Assembly: GCF_023284045.1 (NCBI RefSeq)
Contig: NZ_JAKIKQ010000017.1
Location: forward strand, 42,453 to 106,452
Length of the DNA stretch: 64,000 bases
Direction of reading: 5' to 3'
From: Shewanella kaireitica
GTDB lineage: Bacteria > Pseudomonadota > Gammaproteobacteria > Enterobacterales > Shewanellaceae
Below the pieces are notes generated by a model. The model searched no databases, was not told the DNA's origin, and saw nothing but the letters and a program-made list of their open reading frames with translations. Positions 16,867 to 25,557 of the stretch are shown in pieces. Within the stretch, counting starts at the first letter, position 1. Each line of letters opens with the position of its first letter. The translations under genes and the position numbers were made by a program.

Positions 16867-16938
16867 AATCCTAGTAGCTTTTTACTTTCGAAGAAATAAC
16901 CAAGAAGGCATTATTTAATCACTTGAGTCGATTCCTTA

Positions 16939-16967
16939 TTGACGTGCATAGTTAAAGTGATTACAAT
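16939..16967 (+). promoter_or_regulatory. Sigma-70 promoter for rpmH-rnpA
   Basis: TTGACG (16939-16944), a 17-base spacer and TACAAT (16962-16967) form a good sigma-70 promoter about 75 bases ahead of rpmH. It points away from dnaA. Confidence 0.75.
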
Positions 16968-17042
16968 TCGGCCTCTTTTTTGCCCTTACCTCTATTTTGT
17001 AGAGAATAAGGTTTATTAACCTAACAAAGACGGATTGCCATA

Positions 17043-17180
17043 ATGAGTAAACGTACTTTTCAACCTAGCAACCTGAAGCGCAAGCGTTCTCACGGCTTCC
17101 GCGCTCGTATGGCTACTGTAGGTGGCCGTAAGGTCATCGCACGTCGCCGTGCTAAAGGTCGCGCTCGTCTTTCTGCTTAA
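17043..17180 (+). CDS. rpmH: 50S ribosomal protein L34
   Basis: A 45-residue, highly basic protein: [20 protein letters not shown], then [20 protein letters not shown] and ARLSA. This is the nearly invariant L34 sequence with its HGFRARMAT core. It is a structural protein of the large ribosomal subunit. The gene sits next to rnpA, as in nearly all bacteria, and about 445 bases from divergent dnaA. Confidence 0.98.
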
Positions 17181-17194
17181 TAGTAGAGATGCAA

Positions 17195-17551
17195 GTGACT
17201 AGCTATACCTTTACGCGGGAGTTACGTCTGTTAACTCCCGCGCAATTTAAATCTGTTTTTACCAAACCTATCAAAGCGTCTTCCGCTGAAATAACTCTAC
17301 TTGCAATTCCTAATTCTGAGCAACATCCTCGTTTAGGGTTAACTGTTGCTAAGCGTTACGTAAAAAAAGCTCACCAACGAAATAAAATCAAACGTATTAT
17401 TAGAGATAATTTTCGTTTGCATCAGCATGAACTACCCGCTGTAGATATTGTTGTGCTTGTCAGAAATGGCGTGCTTGATATGGAAAACGCAGAACTCAAA
17501 AAATTGGTAGAAAAGCTATGGCGAAAACTCTCTCGCCGTTACAATGGCTAG
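17195..17551 (+). CDS. rnpA: Ribonuclease P protein component
   Basis: A 118-residue basic protein that helps the RNase P RNA mature tRNA 5' ends. The RNP signature is LTVAKRYVKKAHQRNKIKRIIRDNFR. I chose the GTG at 17195 (MTSYTFTRELRLLTP) because it gives the usual Shewanella start and length, with GAG 6-8 bases upstream; an ATG two codons earlier at 17189 is the alternative. It begins 14 bases after rpmH, and its 3' end overlaps yidD by 34 bases. Confidence 0.95.
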   Translation: MTSYTFTRELRLLTPAQFKSVFTKPIKASSAEITLLAIPNSEQHPRLGLTVAKRYVKKAHQRNKIKRIIRDNFRLHQHELPAVDIVVLVRNGVLDMENAELKKLVEKLWRKLSRRYNG

Positions 17552-17772
17552 CAACTGCGATTATTCGTGGCTACCAAGTACTAATAAGTCCCATGCTGGG
17601 ACCTCGTTGTAGGTTCAATCCGACGTGTTCACATTACGCAATAGAAGCAATTCGTTTGCATGGAGTTGTGAAAGGGTGTTGGTTTGCAGCGAAACGCATA
17701 TTAAAATGTCACCCTTTACATCCGGGCGGAGAAGATCCCGTCCCTCACAAAAAACATAGGTGCGATAAATAG
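17518..17772 (+). CDS. yidD: Membrane protein insertion efficiency factor YidD
   Basis: An 84-residue protein with the family core IRGYQVLISPMLGPRCRF, NPTCSHYAIEAI and the HPLHPGGEDPVP end. The conserved cysteines are in PRCRFNPTCSHY and KCHP. YidD is thought to assist YidC-dependent membrane protein insertion from the inner face of the membrane via an amphipathic helix. It overlaps rnpA by 34 bases and precedes yidC by 3, a conserved translationally coupled arrangement. Confidence 0.96.
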   Translation: MAKTLSPLQWLATAIIRGYQVLISPMLGPRCRFNPTCSHYAIEAIRLHGVVKGCWFAAKRILKCHPLHPGGEDPVPHKKHRCDK

Positions 17773-17775
17773 GCT

Positions 17776-19404
17776 ATGGAATCTCAACGCAATATATTGC
17801 TTATCGGTCTGCTTTTTGTCAGCTTTTTACTGTGGCAACAATGGCAAGCAGATAAAGCTCCTCAACCGGTTGCTCAAACGCAATCTTCAGTAGCCCCGTC
17901 TACTGTTGCAGATGCTCACAGTTCAGATGTACCTGATGCAGATTCTGCATTACCTGAAACTGTTACCGCATCTAAAGAATTAATCACTGTTACTACAGAC
18001 CAATTTGTTCTTAAAATTGATCCAGTAGGCGGTGACATCGTTCATTCCGCACTACTTTCTCATAAACTTGAGCAAGATGGTGATGACCCATTTGTGCTAC
18101 TTGAGCAAACAAACGATATTTATTATATCGCTCAAAGTGGTCTAATCGGTCGTGATGGTATCGATAGCAGTACTACAGGTCGCGCACATTTCGATAGCGC
18201 TTCTCGCGAGTATGACCTAGCAGGTCAAGATAAGTTAGAAGTACCATTAACTTATTTGGCTGCTAATGGTGTGACTTACACCAAGCTATTTACCTTCTAC
18301 CGCGGCAAGCACAATGTAGATGTTGATTACCAAATCAACAACACCTCTGATGCGCAGCTACAAGTTCAAATGTATGGCCAGATCAAGCACAGCATTAAGA
18401 AAAGCGAAAGTAGCATGATGATGCCAACTTATCGTGGTGCTGCTTTCTCTACAGCAGATACTCGCTATGAGAAATACAGCTTCGATGACATAGCTGACAA
18501 GAACCTAAACAAGTCGACACTTGGTGGTTGGGTAGCAATGCTACAGCACTACTTTGTATCAGCTTGGGTACCGCCAGCAAATGATAAGAACGTTATCTTT
18601 TCTAGCTTGAGTGCTGGTGGTTTAGCTAATATTGGTTTCCGCGGCGCACTTTATGATATTGCACCAGGTACTGAGCAATCGATTAAAGCTCAGTTCTATG
18701 TAGGCCCTAAAGACCAAGAAGCGCTATCAGCACTTTCTGAGTCATTAAACCTAGTAGTTGATTACGGCTTCCTATGGTGGTTAGCAATCCCAATTCACTG
18801 GTTATTGATGTTCTATCAATCATTTGTGGGTAACTGGGGTGTGGCTATTATCCTTATTACGCTTACCGTTCGTGGCATGTTATACCCACTAACTAAAGCG
18901 CAATACACTTCAATGGCTAAGATGCGTAACTTGCAGCCAAAACTCGCTGATATGAAAGAGCGTTTTGGTGATGACCGTCAAAAGATGGGGCAAGCTATGA
19001 TGGAACTGTACAAGAAAGAGAAAGTTAACCCTATGGGTGGCTGTCTTCCAATCTTGCTACAGATGCCAATCTTCATCGCACTATACTGGGTGTTGCTTGA
19101 AAGCTACGAGCTACGTCACGCACCATTCATGTTATGGATCACCGATTTGTCGGTTCAAGATCCATACTATGTCATGCCTATCTTGATGGGTGTATCGATG
19201 TTTATTATGCAGAAGATGCAGCCAATGGCACCGACTATGGACCCAATGCAAGTTAAGATGATGCAGTGGATGCCAGTTATCTTTACCGTATTCTTCCTAT
19301 GGTTCCCAGCAGGTCTGGTTCTATACTGGTTGGTAGGTAACTTAGTCGCGATTACCCAGCAGAAGATTATCTATGCTGGACTGGAGAAAAAAGGGTTAAA
19401 ATAA
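17776..19404 (+). CDS. yidC: Membrane protein insertase YidC
   Basis: A 542-residue Oxa1/YidC family insertase. It has an N-terminal membrane segment (NILLIGLLFVSFLLWQQW), a large periplasmic domain to about residue 340 and then the five-helix core. The core includes WGVAIILITLTVRGMLYPLTKAQ, whose arginine sits in the hydrophilic groove, and a cytoplasmic helical hairpin (MAKMRNLQPKLADMKERFGDDRQK). YidC inserts small membrane proteins such as the ATP synthase c subunit, encoded in the same window, alone or with SecYEG. Confidence 0.98.
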   Translation: MESQRNILLIGLLFVSFLLWQQWQADKAPQPVAQTQSSVAPSTVADAHSSDVPDADSALPETVTASKELITVTTDQFVLKIDPVGGDIVHSALLSHKLEQDGDDPFVLLEQTNDIYYIAQSGLIGRDGIDSSTTGRAHFDSASREYDLAGQDKLEVPLTYLAANGVTYTKLFTFYRGKHNVDVDYQINNTSDAQLQVQMYGQIKHSIKKSESSMMMPTYRGAAFSTADTRYEKYSFDDIADKNLNKSTLGGWVAMLQHYFVSAWVPPANDKNVIFSSLSAGGLANIGFRGALYDIAPGTEQSIKAQFYVGPKDQEALSALSESLNLVVDYGFLWWLAIPIHWLLMFYQSFVGNWGVAIILITLTVRGMLYPLTKAQYTSMAKMRNLQPKLADMKERFGDDRQKMGQAMMELYKKEKVNPMGGCLPILLQMPIFIALYWVLLESYELRHAPFMLWITDLSVQDPYYVMPILMGVSMFIMQKMQPMAPTMDPMQVKMMQWMPVIFTVFFLWFPAGLVLYWLVGNLVAITQQKIIYAGLEKKGLK

Positions 19405-19423
19405 CCCCTTAGCTCCGACTCAC

Positions 19424-19461
19424 AAAAAGCGGTCTAATACTCAGTATTGACCGCTTTTTTG
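19424..19461 (+). terminator. Intrinsic terminator after yidC
   Basis: AAAAAGCGGTC pairs with GACCGCTTTTTT, with an inner AATAC/GTATT extension and one bulged T. It lies 20 bases after the yidC stop and ends the rpmH-yidC operon before mnmE. Confidence 0.9.
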
Positions 19462-19521
19462 CTATCTATGTAGAGACAACATTTTTAACTTCACTCTGAA
19501 AACAGATTAGGAAACACAGTA

Positions 19522-20883
19522 ATGACAACAGATACTATCGTGGCACAAGCGACCGCTCCTGGCCGTGGCGGTGTAGGTATTATTCGCGTATCTGGCGACT
19601 TAGCGAGCAATGTTGCTATGGCGGTACTTGGCCATATCCCTAAAACCCGTTATGCCGATTACTGTGACTTTAAAGATGAGCAAGGCGGTGTTATCGATCA
19701 GGGTATCGCGTTGTACTTTAAAGGCCCCAATTCATTTACCGGTGAAGACGTACTTGAACTGCAAGGTCATGGCGGACAAATCGTACTTGATATGCTCATT
19801 AAGCGCGTAATGGAAACCGAAGGTTTACGCATAGCTAAACCCGGTGAGTTCAGCGAGCAGGCGTTTATGAACGACAAGCTCGACCTAACGCAAGCAGAAG
19901 CGATTGCAGACCTTATTGACGCTACCAGTGAGCAAGCAGCTAAAAGCGCCTTAAACTCGTTACAGGGCGAATTCTCGACCCAAGTACATGAACTTGTCGA
20001 ACAGGTCACTAATCTGCGCTTATACGTCGAGGCAGCCATTGATTTCCCCGATGAAGAGGTCGACTTCCTTTCTGACGGTAAAATATCAGGCTCACTCAAC
20101 CGTATAATCACTAAACTCGATACTGTGCAAGCCAGCGCTAAACAAGGCTCTATCATTCGTGAAGGGATGAAAGTGGTGATTGCTGGCCGTCCAAATGCGG
20201 GGAAATCAAGCTTACTAAATGCCCTCGCCGGTAAAGAATCTGCCATTGTGACTGAAATAGCCGGTACTACTCGCGATGTTCTGCGCGAGCATATCCACTT
20301 AGATGGTATGCCACTGCATATTATCGATACTGCTGGGCTACGAGATACCGCTGATACTGTTGAGAAGATAGGTATAGAGCGAGCGTGGGACGAGATCAAA
20401 ACGGCTGATCAGGTACTGTTTATGGTTGATGGCACCACCACAAATGCGGTTGATCCACACGAAATTTGGCCTGACTTTATTGATCGCTTACCTAAAAACT
20501 TAGGCGTTACCGTTGTACGTAACAAAGCCGATCTTACCGGTGAAACATTGGAGATCACCGAAGAGGCAGGTCATCCTGTTCACCGCATCTCAGCCAAAAC
20601 AGGTTTAGGTGTACCAGCACTACAACAGCACCTAAAATCATTGATGGGCTACCAAAGTAATCTAGAAGGTGGCTTTATTGCCCGTCGACGTCATTTAGAA
20701 GCGCTCGATCTGGCAAGCAGCCATTTAGATTTAGGTAGAGAGCAGCTAGAAGTATATCAAGCGGGTGAACTACTCGCAGAAGAGTTAAGAATGGCACAAT
20801 TGGCCTTATCGGAAATTACCGGAAAGTTCACCTCAGATGATCTACTCGGAAAAATATTCAGCTCTTTCTGTATCGGTAAATAG
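19522..20883 (+). CDS. mnmE: tRNA modification GTPase MnmE
   Basis: A 453-residue GTPase that with MnmG makes the 5-carboxymethylaminomethyl group on the wobble uridine of several tRNAs. The N-terminal folate-binding domain has ATAPGRGGVGIIRVSG and GEDVLELQGHGG. The G domain has Walker A GRPNAGKSSLLN, switch AGTTRDV and DTAGLRDTAD, and NKAD. The protein ends with the catalytic Cys motif CIGK. Its partner mnmG lies 14 kb to the right beyond oriC. Confidence 0.98.
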   Translation: MTTDTIVAQATAPGRGGVGIIRVSGDLASNVAMAVLGHIPKTRYADYCDFKDEQGGVIDQGIALYFKGPNSFTGEDVLELQGHGGQIVLDMLIKRVMETEGLRIAKPGEFSEQAFMNDKLDLTQAEAIADLIDATSEQAAKSALNSLQGEFSTQVHELVEQVTNLRLYVEAAIDFPDEEVDFLSDGKISGSLNRIITKLDTVQASAKQGSIIREGMKVVIAGRPNAGKSSLLNALAGKESAIVTEIAGTTRDVLREHIHLDGMPLHIIDTAGLRDTADTVEKIGIERAWDEIKTADQVLFMVDGTTTNAVDPHEIWPDFIDRLPKNLGVTVVRNKADLTGETLEITEEAGHPVHRISAKTGLGVPALQQHLKSLMGYQSNLEGGFIARRRHLEALDLASSHLDLGREQLEVYQAGELLAEELRMAQLALSEITGKFTSDDLLGKIFSSFCIGK

Positions 20884-21349
20884 TCTATCTCGCTACAGAA
20901 GCTTCTCAACCCCACAACAGTCGCTTCAAAACAAGATGAGTCTAGATCAAATAGTAAGATCTAGACTCTACATTATCAATCTGTAAGCCAATATTTACAG
21001 AGCGATCGCAAATAGATCGTCAACTGTAAACCTCAGCATATCCACTTCTAAAGTAAGATCGTTAATCACAAGTATCAACAGAGATATCAACAAGCAAGCA
21101 CGATCTGTGGATAGATCTAAAACCTTTCACCAACAACCACACAAACCATTGTTTTTTATTGCTTTATTGTTATTTCCTTTAGATCAAGATCCAAAAAAAC
21201 CAAGCTTAAAATGGATCTTTATCGATAAGTTATACTCAGAAAAAAAATAGTAAAAAAATAAACCTGTGCAAAAGTGGATTTCCTGTGGTTAAAATCAACA
21301 TTTAGTGCTAACGATCTTTTGGCTGAGATCGCAAATAAATACCGACAAC
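20884..21349. promoter_or_regulatory. GATC-dense, origin-like non-coding gap
   Basis: This 466-base gap between mnmE and the helicase gene (whose 3' end faces it) has no credible ORF. It contains 12 GATC sites, about six times the chance level. It also has one-mismatch DnaA boxes TGTGGATAG at 21106-21114 and TGTGGTTAA at about 21284-21292, and several A/T-rich runs (21146-21180 and 21240-21262). Both flanking genes end here, so promoter use is not expected, and I see no terminator with a T-run. Its composition matches oriC at 34508-34967 and the dnaA upstream region. A SeqA- or DnaA-binding role is an inference. Confidence 0.55.
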
Positions 21350-23875
21350 CTATTTAACATCAACCACACGGCTAGCTTTACGATATTGGATTTTCCAACC
21401 AAGCCAACGAGGCAATTCCCAGCGTTTAGGGCCCTGTTTGCGCCCACCGTTAACGTAATCTAAAATCACCAGCTTGCGTTTAGGTTCATAGCTAACGGTG
21501 AGTTTCAGCTCGGGCAGCTGTAATCCTGCTGGATAAAGACTATCAAACTCTTCACGTTGCCAATCAGGAATACCATCAAACAGAAGATCTTCTGCTTCAA
21601 CTAAAGCTAAATCTTCAAAGCTCTCTACTCCAAGCTGAATGAGCTTTTGTTTAAGATATGATTCAAGTATCAAAGGCTGGTTAATGTCACTGGCAAACTC
21701 AGTGGTTTTACCCAGCGCAAACCATATATTCCAAGCTGCAATATCTGCAGTTAGACGCTTAGCAACACCTGCAAACTCTCGACCTTGGATAATACTGCGG
21801 CTAATCGCATCTATCGCCTGCTCGCCAGAAGCACGTTCAAACCGTGAATCAATCACTCTGCCGGCATAGACTCGCTCAATCAGCACTTTGTGGGTTGCTG
21901 CCTGCTCTTTATTTTCAGCCAGTCTATCTTCACCTAAACCCGCTTGATAAAGTAATTTAGTTGAAATAGGCGCCATTACAGAAGCCAGGTTTAATGTCTG
22001 CTTTACCCCTTTACCAGCCAGAGAGTGTTGGTCAAATACCACCGCAGCAATCGCAGCCTCTTTACCTGCAAAGTCTTTAAGTTCAGGGCTAAAGCGGCTA
22101 TCTCGACCAATCTGCACTTCGCTAAAACCATTGCCAAGCGCCTGCACTCGCTTAATACGTCGAATAAAGGCAAGTTCTGGTAATGCTTTCACCACAGCCA
22201 GTAACCAGCGGTTTCTTAGTGCATTAGATTGACTATCCAACGCAGTCGCTTTGTTTATACTCTCTAACCCCAACCCTTGCCGTATCTGGTTGGCTAAGCG
22301 ACGCGCCTCTTTTACCGCATGCTGTTCAATATCAATAAAATCGACCGCTGGTTCACGCAGCAACTTTACCAATGTAAAAGCATCGCAGCCCAATGGCTCC
22401 CAATCATGTAGCGACTTAATGTCATATTCAGCACTTGGTTGTTGGTATAGCCGCTGCGGCACACTAATAGCGGCCGCCAGATCGACCATTAACTCAGTAC
22501 ACTCAATATCGGGCATTGCACTAATCAAATGGGCAAACTGAGTATCTATCGGTAATGGAAACAGCTTTCTACCATGAGCAGTGACATTCCCTTGCTTATC
22601 AATCGCCCCCATAGCTAGCAAACGTTCATGAGCAATCACTAACGATTTGTTACTTATAGCATCAACAAAAGTTTGATCCGCCAGCTTCTCCCCACTGCAA
22701 GCAGCAGCCAGCATTGGCTCGACTAACTCTTCACGCTGCAACTCCGGCGGAGTCATCGCCTCCAATGGTGCATGCTCACCCCATAAACGTACACATAAGC
22801 CAGCTTGAGTTCGACCCGCACGCCCTTTACGCTGCTCACTACTGGCCCTTGATATTCGTGCCAACGACAACACAGTACGACCATTACGCTGATGAGTACG
22901 GCGCTCAAGCCCAGAATCAATCACCGCCGTAACCCCAGGAATAGTCAACGAGGTTTCAGCAATATTGGTGGCGAAAATAACTCGTTGCTTATTGGAGCTT
23001 GCCAGTAGTGCTTGTTGTTCTGTCGCTGAAATACCGCCATGCAAGGCCACTAAATCAATGTCAGCCCTGTTATCGCTAGCTAAAGAAGATAACGACTGGC
23101 AAGCTTGTAAACACTGCTTAATTTCTTTCTTACCCGGCAGAAACACCAAAATATCACCGCTAGTTTTACCCAGTAATGAACTAACCGCGCTCTTTACTTT
23201 TTGCTCTGCATTATTGATATCAGGTAGTTGCTGACTATCGCTTGACTGGTACGTTAGTTCCACGTGAAACATGTTACCTTTAGCTAACAACCTTTTTGAA
23301 TTAATACCAATAGAATCAGATAAATAGTCATTTATCCTTGCACCGTCAATGGTGGCAGAGGTCAACACTAAACGATGTTGTGCGCGCTGTTTAAGCAGTG
23401 CCAATAGCAGATCGGTATCCCAACGGCGCTCATGGAACTCATCAATAATCACCGTATCAAAACAAGCCAAGCCCGCTTTTTCATCCTGACCATCTAGCAC
23501 CATAGACAGCCAGCGCAATGCTATACCTGGGGTAACAAAGGCAATATCAGTGTTTTCATCAACAGTAGAATCAAAGCGAATAGCATGACCAACATTTAAA
23601 TGATGATAATCAGCATCTTGCTTAGCAGATTCGCCCACAAAAGCTGCCAACGCCAAACACGCCACCCGCCGCGGCTCAACCACTAACACCCGCTTATTTT
23701 TACCGTTATCATCAGCCTCTGCACACCAAAGCGGCAAACGCGTTGACTTACCCGACCCTGTATCAGACTCAACCACTAAGTGATTGTCTTTAATAGAAGA
23801 TTTAAACTCTTGATAGAGGACGTCGATGGGGAGTGTTAGCTTGTCGGTCACTTTAGATTTGATAACTGAAGGCAT
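21350..23875 (-). CDS. hrpB: DEAH/DEFH-box ATP-dependent helicase, HrpB-like
   Basis: An 841-residue superfamily 2 helicase. Walker A TGSGKST is at residues 39-45, motif II is DEFH at 145-148 (as in HrpB) and motif III is SAT at 173-175. Motif V is NIAETSLTIPGVTAVID and motif VI QRKGRAGRTQ. The C-terminal half carries the winged-helix and ratchet regions of the HrpA/HrpB group and ends in a basic tail. Bacterial HrpB is a poorly understood putative RNA helicase, and the family assignment is by motif only. A degenerate parS encodes MFHVEL at residues 202-207. A decayed second copy of its 5' end lies at 25383-25557, beyond fic. Confidence 0.8.
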   Translation of the reverse strand: MPSVIKSKVTDKLTLPIDVLYQEFKSSIKDNHLVVESDTGSGKSTRLPLWCAEADDNGKNKRVLVVEPRRVACLALAAFVGESAKQDADYHHLNVGHAIRFDSTVDENTDIAFVTPGIALRWLSMVLDGQDEKAGLACFDTVIIDEFHERRWDTDLLLALLKQRAQHRLVLTSATIDGARINDYLSDSIGINSKRLLAKGNMFHVELTYQSSDSQQLPDINNAEQKVKSAVSSLLGKTSGDILVFLPGKKEIKQCLQACQSLSSLASDNRADIDLVALHGGISATEQQALLASSNKQRVIFATNIAETSLTIPGVTAVIDSGLERRTHQRNGRTVLSLARISRASSEQRKGRAGRTQAGLCVRLWGEHAPLEAMTPPELQREELVEPMLAAACSGEKLADQTFVDAISNKSLVIAHERLLAMGAIDKQGNVTAHGRKLFPLPIDTQFAHLISAMPDIECTELMVDLAAAISVPQRLYQQPSAEYDIKSLHDWEPLGCDAFTLVKLLREPAVDFIDIEQHAVKEARRLANQIRQGLGLESINKATALDSQSNALRNRWLLAVVKALPELAFIRRIKRVQALGNGFSEVQIGRDSRFSPELKDFAGKEAAIAAVVFDQHSLAGKGVKQTLNLASVMAPISTKLLYQAGLGEDRLAENKEQAATHKVLIERVYAGRVIDSRFERASGEQAIDAISRSIIQGREFAGVAKRLTADIAAWNIWFALGKTTEFASDINQPLILESYLKQKLIQLGVESFEDLALVEAEDLLFDGIPDWQREEFDSLYPAGLQLPELKLTVSYEPKRKLVILDYVNGGRKQGPKRWELPRWLGWKIQYRKASRVVDVK
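23256..23271. other. Degenerate parS-like site in the helicase gene
   Basis: AGTTCCACGTGAAACA keeps the central CACGTG and 14 inner bases compatible with parS (GTTNCACGTGNAAC) but loses the outermost T and mixes the two flank forms. It encodes MFHVE on the minus strand. It is about 11.3 kb left of oriC, the parS-like site nearest to it. Confidence 0.6.
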
Positions 23876-23946
23876 AATTTAGGCTTATTAATGAGTGAAT
23901 AATAAATTGGGGCACTAAAACGAATAACCAATATGATAACCCGCCA

Positions 23947-24048
23947 GCAATAGCTAAGCCGCATCCATAATATTAGTTCTCTAATATTATGCATGATCGC
24001 TGCAGAGCATGAGTAATCGTTTGTTACAAGCTTTACCTCAGCTATTGC
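23947..24048. repeat. Nested inverted-repeat element upstream of the helicase gene
   Basis: The outer 12-bp arms GCAATAGCTAAG (23947-23958) and CTCAGCTATTGC (24037-24048) match at 11 of 12 positions. Inside is an 11-bp perfect palindrome, CATAATATTAG ttct CTAATATTATG (23966-23991). The layout resembles a small non-autonomous mobile element or a recombination site. It lies in a 382-base gap without genes (23876-24257), between the helicase start and fic. Confidence 0.5.
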
Positions 24049-24126
24049 GCAATCACCGGCCAGTTTTTCCGTCTAACTCAATTTTTAATGAACTACGTTT
24101 AGTGTCAAACTTGGCACTAACCTAAA

Positions 24127-24208
24127 AATCGCCTATATGAGGCGATTAACTTTTTAATTGCCTCACTTGACGAGGCAATTAAGTTTGCTATTCGCCTCAC
24201 AAGGTGAG
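24127..24208. repeat. Three adjacent hairpins with a shared GCCT core
   Basis: Hairpin 1 is AATCGCCT/AGGCGATT (24127-24147), followed by TTTTT and so terminator-like on the plus strand. Hairpin 2 is AATTGCCTC/GAGGCAATT (24156-24180). Hairpin 3 is CTCAC/GTGAG (24196-24208). All three carry CGCCT or TGCCT in the left arm, suggesting local duplication. They end 50 bases before the fic start and may insulate or regulate it. Confidence 0.5.
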
Positions 24209-24257
24209 TAGTATAAACTCAGTATTTGACTCATTTTGCGGTATTGCGGGGATATTT

Positions 24258-25358
24258 ATGTGGATTTGGCAACAAGAGGATTGGCCTAACTTTTATTGGA
24301 AAAGCGATAGTATTGCGCGATTACTCGGCCAAATTAGATTTAACCAGGGTTTACTACTGGGTAAGTTAGATAATGAGCCTGCGACTCAGATAACGCTCGA
24401 CACACTTTTAGCCAATATTATCCACTCCAGTGCCATTGAGGGAGAAAAGCTAAATGCTTTTTCTGTACGCTCTTCACTAGCAAATAAGCTAGGTATAAGC
24501 GATGAGAAACCATACCCCACTACAGCCAAGACTGATGGTCTAGCTGAAATGACGTTAGATGCCCTGCAAAACTGGCAAACAGCGTTAAGCCAGCAGCGAA
24601 TAATGGAGTGGCATAAATTACTTTTCCCTGAAGACTACACCCTGTTTAATCCTGTTCAAGGAGGAGTGTTACGGGGAGCTGAACCTATGCAAGTCGTATC
24701 AGGTCGTATAGACAAACCAAAAGTTCATTTTGAAGCCCCACCGAGACCTGTATTCGAAACTGAACTGGCAAAATTTATAGCCTGGTTCAATGCATCACAG
24801 CAAGACGTGGCAATGGATCCACTCATCCGTGCCGCCATCACTCATTTATGGTTTGTGACGCTGCACCCACTCGATGATGGCAACGGCAGAATAACCCGCT
24901 TACTGACTGATTTAGCACTGGCTCAAGCAGAAAGCCGCTCAATTCATTTTTATGCCATGTCAGTGAGCATCCTAGAACGCAGACAAGCTTATTACGATAT
25001 TCTAGAAAGCAGCCAAAAAGGCGGGCTAGATATCACCCCTTGGCTGATTTGGTTTCTGGAAACACTCAATGACAGCCTGCAAAAATCATTGAATGATGTA
25101 GCGCTAACAGTCGCTAAAACTAACTATTGGCAACGTGTAGATCAAACATTGCTCAGCGGTGAACAGGTTAAAGTGCTTAACCGCCTACTAAACGGCGAAT
25201 TTGAACTCGGCATAAGCAGCAGCCAGTATCAGAAAGTAGCAAAGGTAAGCCGTGCCACAGCAACTCGTCATTTAGCACAACTTGTTGAACAGAACTGCTT
25301 GGTTAAATCCGGCGCTGGCGGGCGAAGTACTAGGTATTTGTTGGCTAACAAAGAGTAG
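24258..25358 (+). CDS. Fic family protein (DUF4172-type), class II autoinhibited
   Basis: A 366-residue protein starting MWIWQQEDWPNFYW, the usual N-terminal DUF4172 start, with GCGGGG 7 bases before the ATG; a longer frame from 24204 is less likely. The Fic core motif HPLDDGNGRITR begins at residue 203, and its histidine is the catalytic base for AMP transfer. An N-terminal inhibitory motif SSAIEGEK (residues 57-64) places it in class II, where a helix of the same protein blocks the ATP site. The C-terminus looks like a winged helix (SRATATRHLAQLVEQNCLVKSG). The target is unknown. It is flanked by unusual repeats and a helicase pseudogene. Confidence 0.9.
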   Translation: MWIWQQEDWPNFYWKSDSIARLLGQIRFNQGLLLGKLDNEPATQITLDTLLANIIHSSAIEGEKLNAFSVRSSLANKLGISDEKPYPTTAKTDGLAEMTLDALQNWQTALSQQRIMEWHKLLFPEDYTLFNPVQGGVLRGAEPMQVVSGRIDKPKVHFEAPPRPVFETELAKFIAWFNASQQDVAMDPLIRAAITHLWFVTLHPLDDGNGRITRLLTDLALAQAESRSIHFYAMSVSILERRQAYYDILESSQKGGLDITPWLIWFLETLNDSLQKSLNDVALTVAKTNYWQRVDQTLLSGEQVKVLNRLLNGEFELGISSSQYQKVAKVSRATATRHLAQLVEQNCLVKSGAGGRSTRYLLANKE

Positions 25359-25382
25359 CTGACAACATTTGCACTTACAGGT

Positions 25383-25557
25383 CTAAACCCCTTTGCTGTT
25401 CTTTATACCTCTTTCATCTGATTCTGCACACCAAATCAGTAAACGAGTATATTTACCTAGGCAAGTGACGACTCAACACTAAGTAATTGTCTTTAATAGA
25501 AGATTTAAACTCTTGATAGAGAGCGTCTATGGGGAGTGTGTTTTTTGGGATGGGCAT
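25383..25557 (-). pseudogene. Decayed duplicate of the helicase gene 5' end
   Basis: Reading the minus strand from an ATG at 25557 gives LPIDALYQEFKSSIKDNYLV, which matches residues 15-34 of the intact helicase at 21350-23875. It then loses the Walker A region and hits a stop. A second frame resumes as GKYTRLLIWCAES, matching GKSTRLPLWCAEA, and fades by about 25383. The match is also plain at DNA level (TTTAAACTCTTGATAGAG in both). It is a frameshifted, truncated copy in the same orientation, on the far side of fic. The surrounding gap 25359-25730 holds nothing else that I recognise. Confidence 0.85.

Noticed and set aside
16598..17042. Calling the dnaA-rpmH gap the main replication origin
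   Set aside because: It has only one exact DnaA box and no phased 13-mer block, whereas the mioC-mnmG gap has three exact boxes and an unwinding region in the classical place.
19767..20399. 210-codon minus-strand ORF opposite mnmE
   Set aside because: Antisense to conserved MnmE domains, Ser/Arg-rich nonsense composition, no ribosome site.
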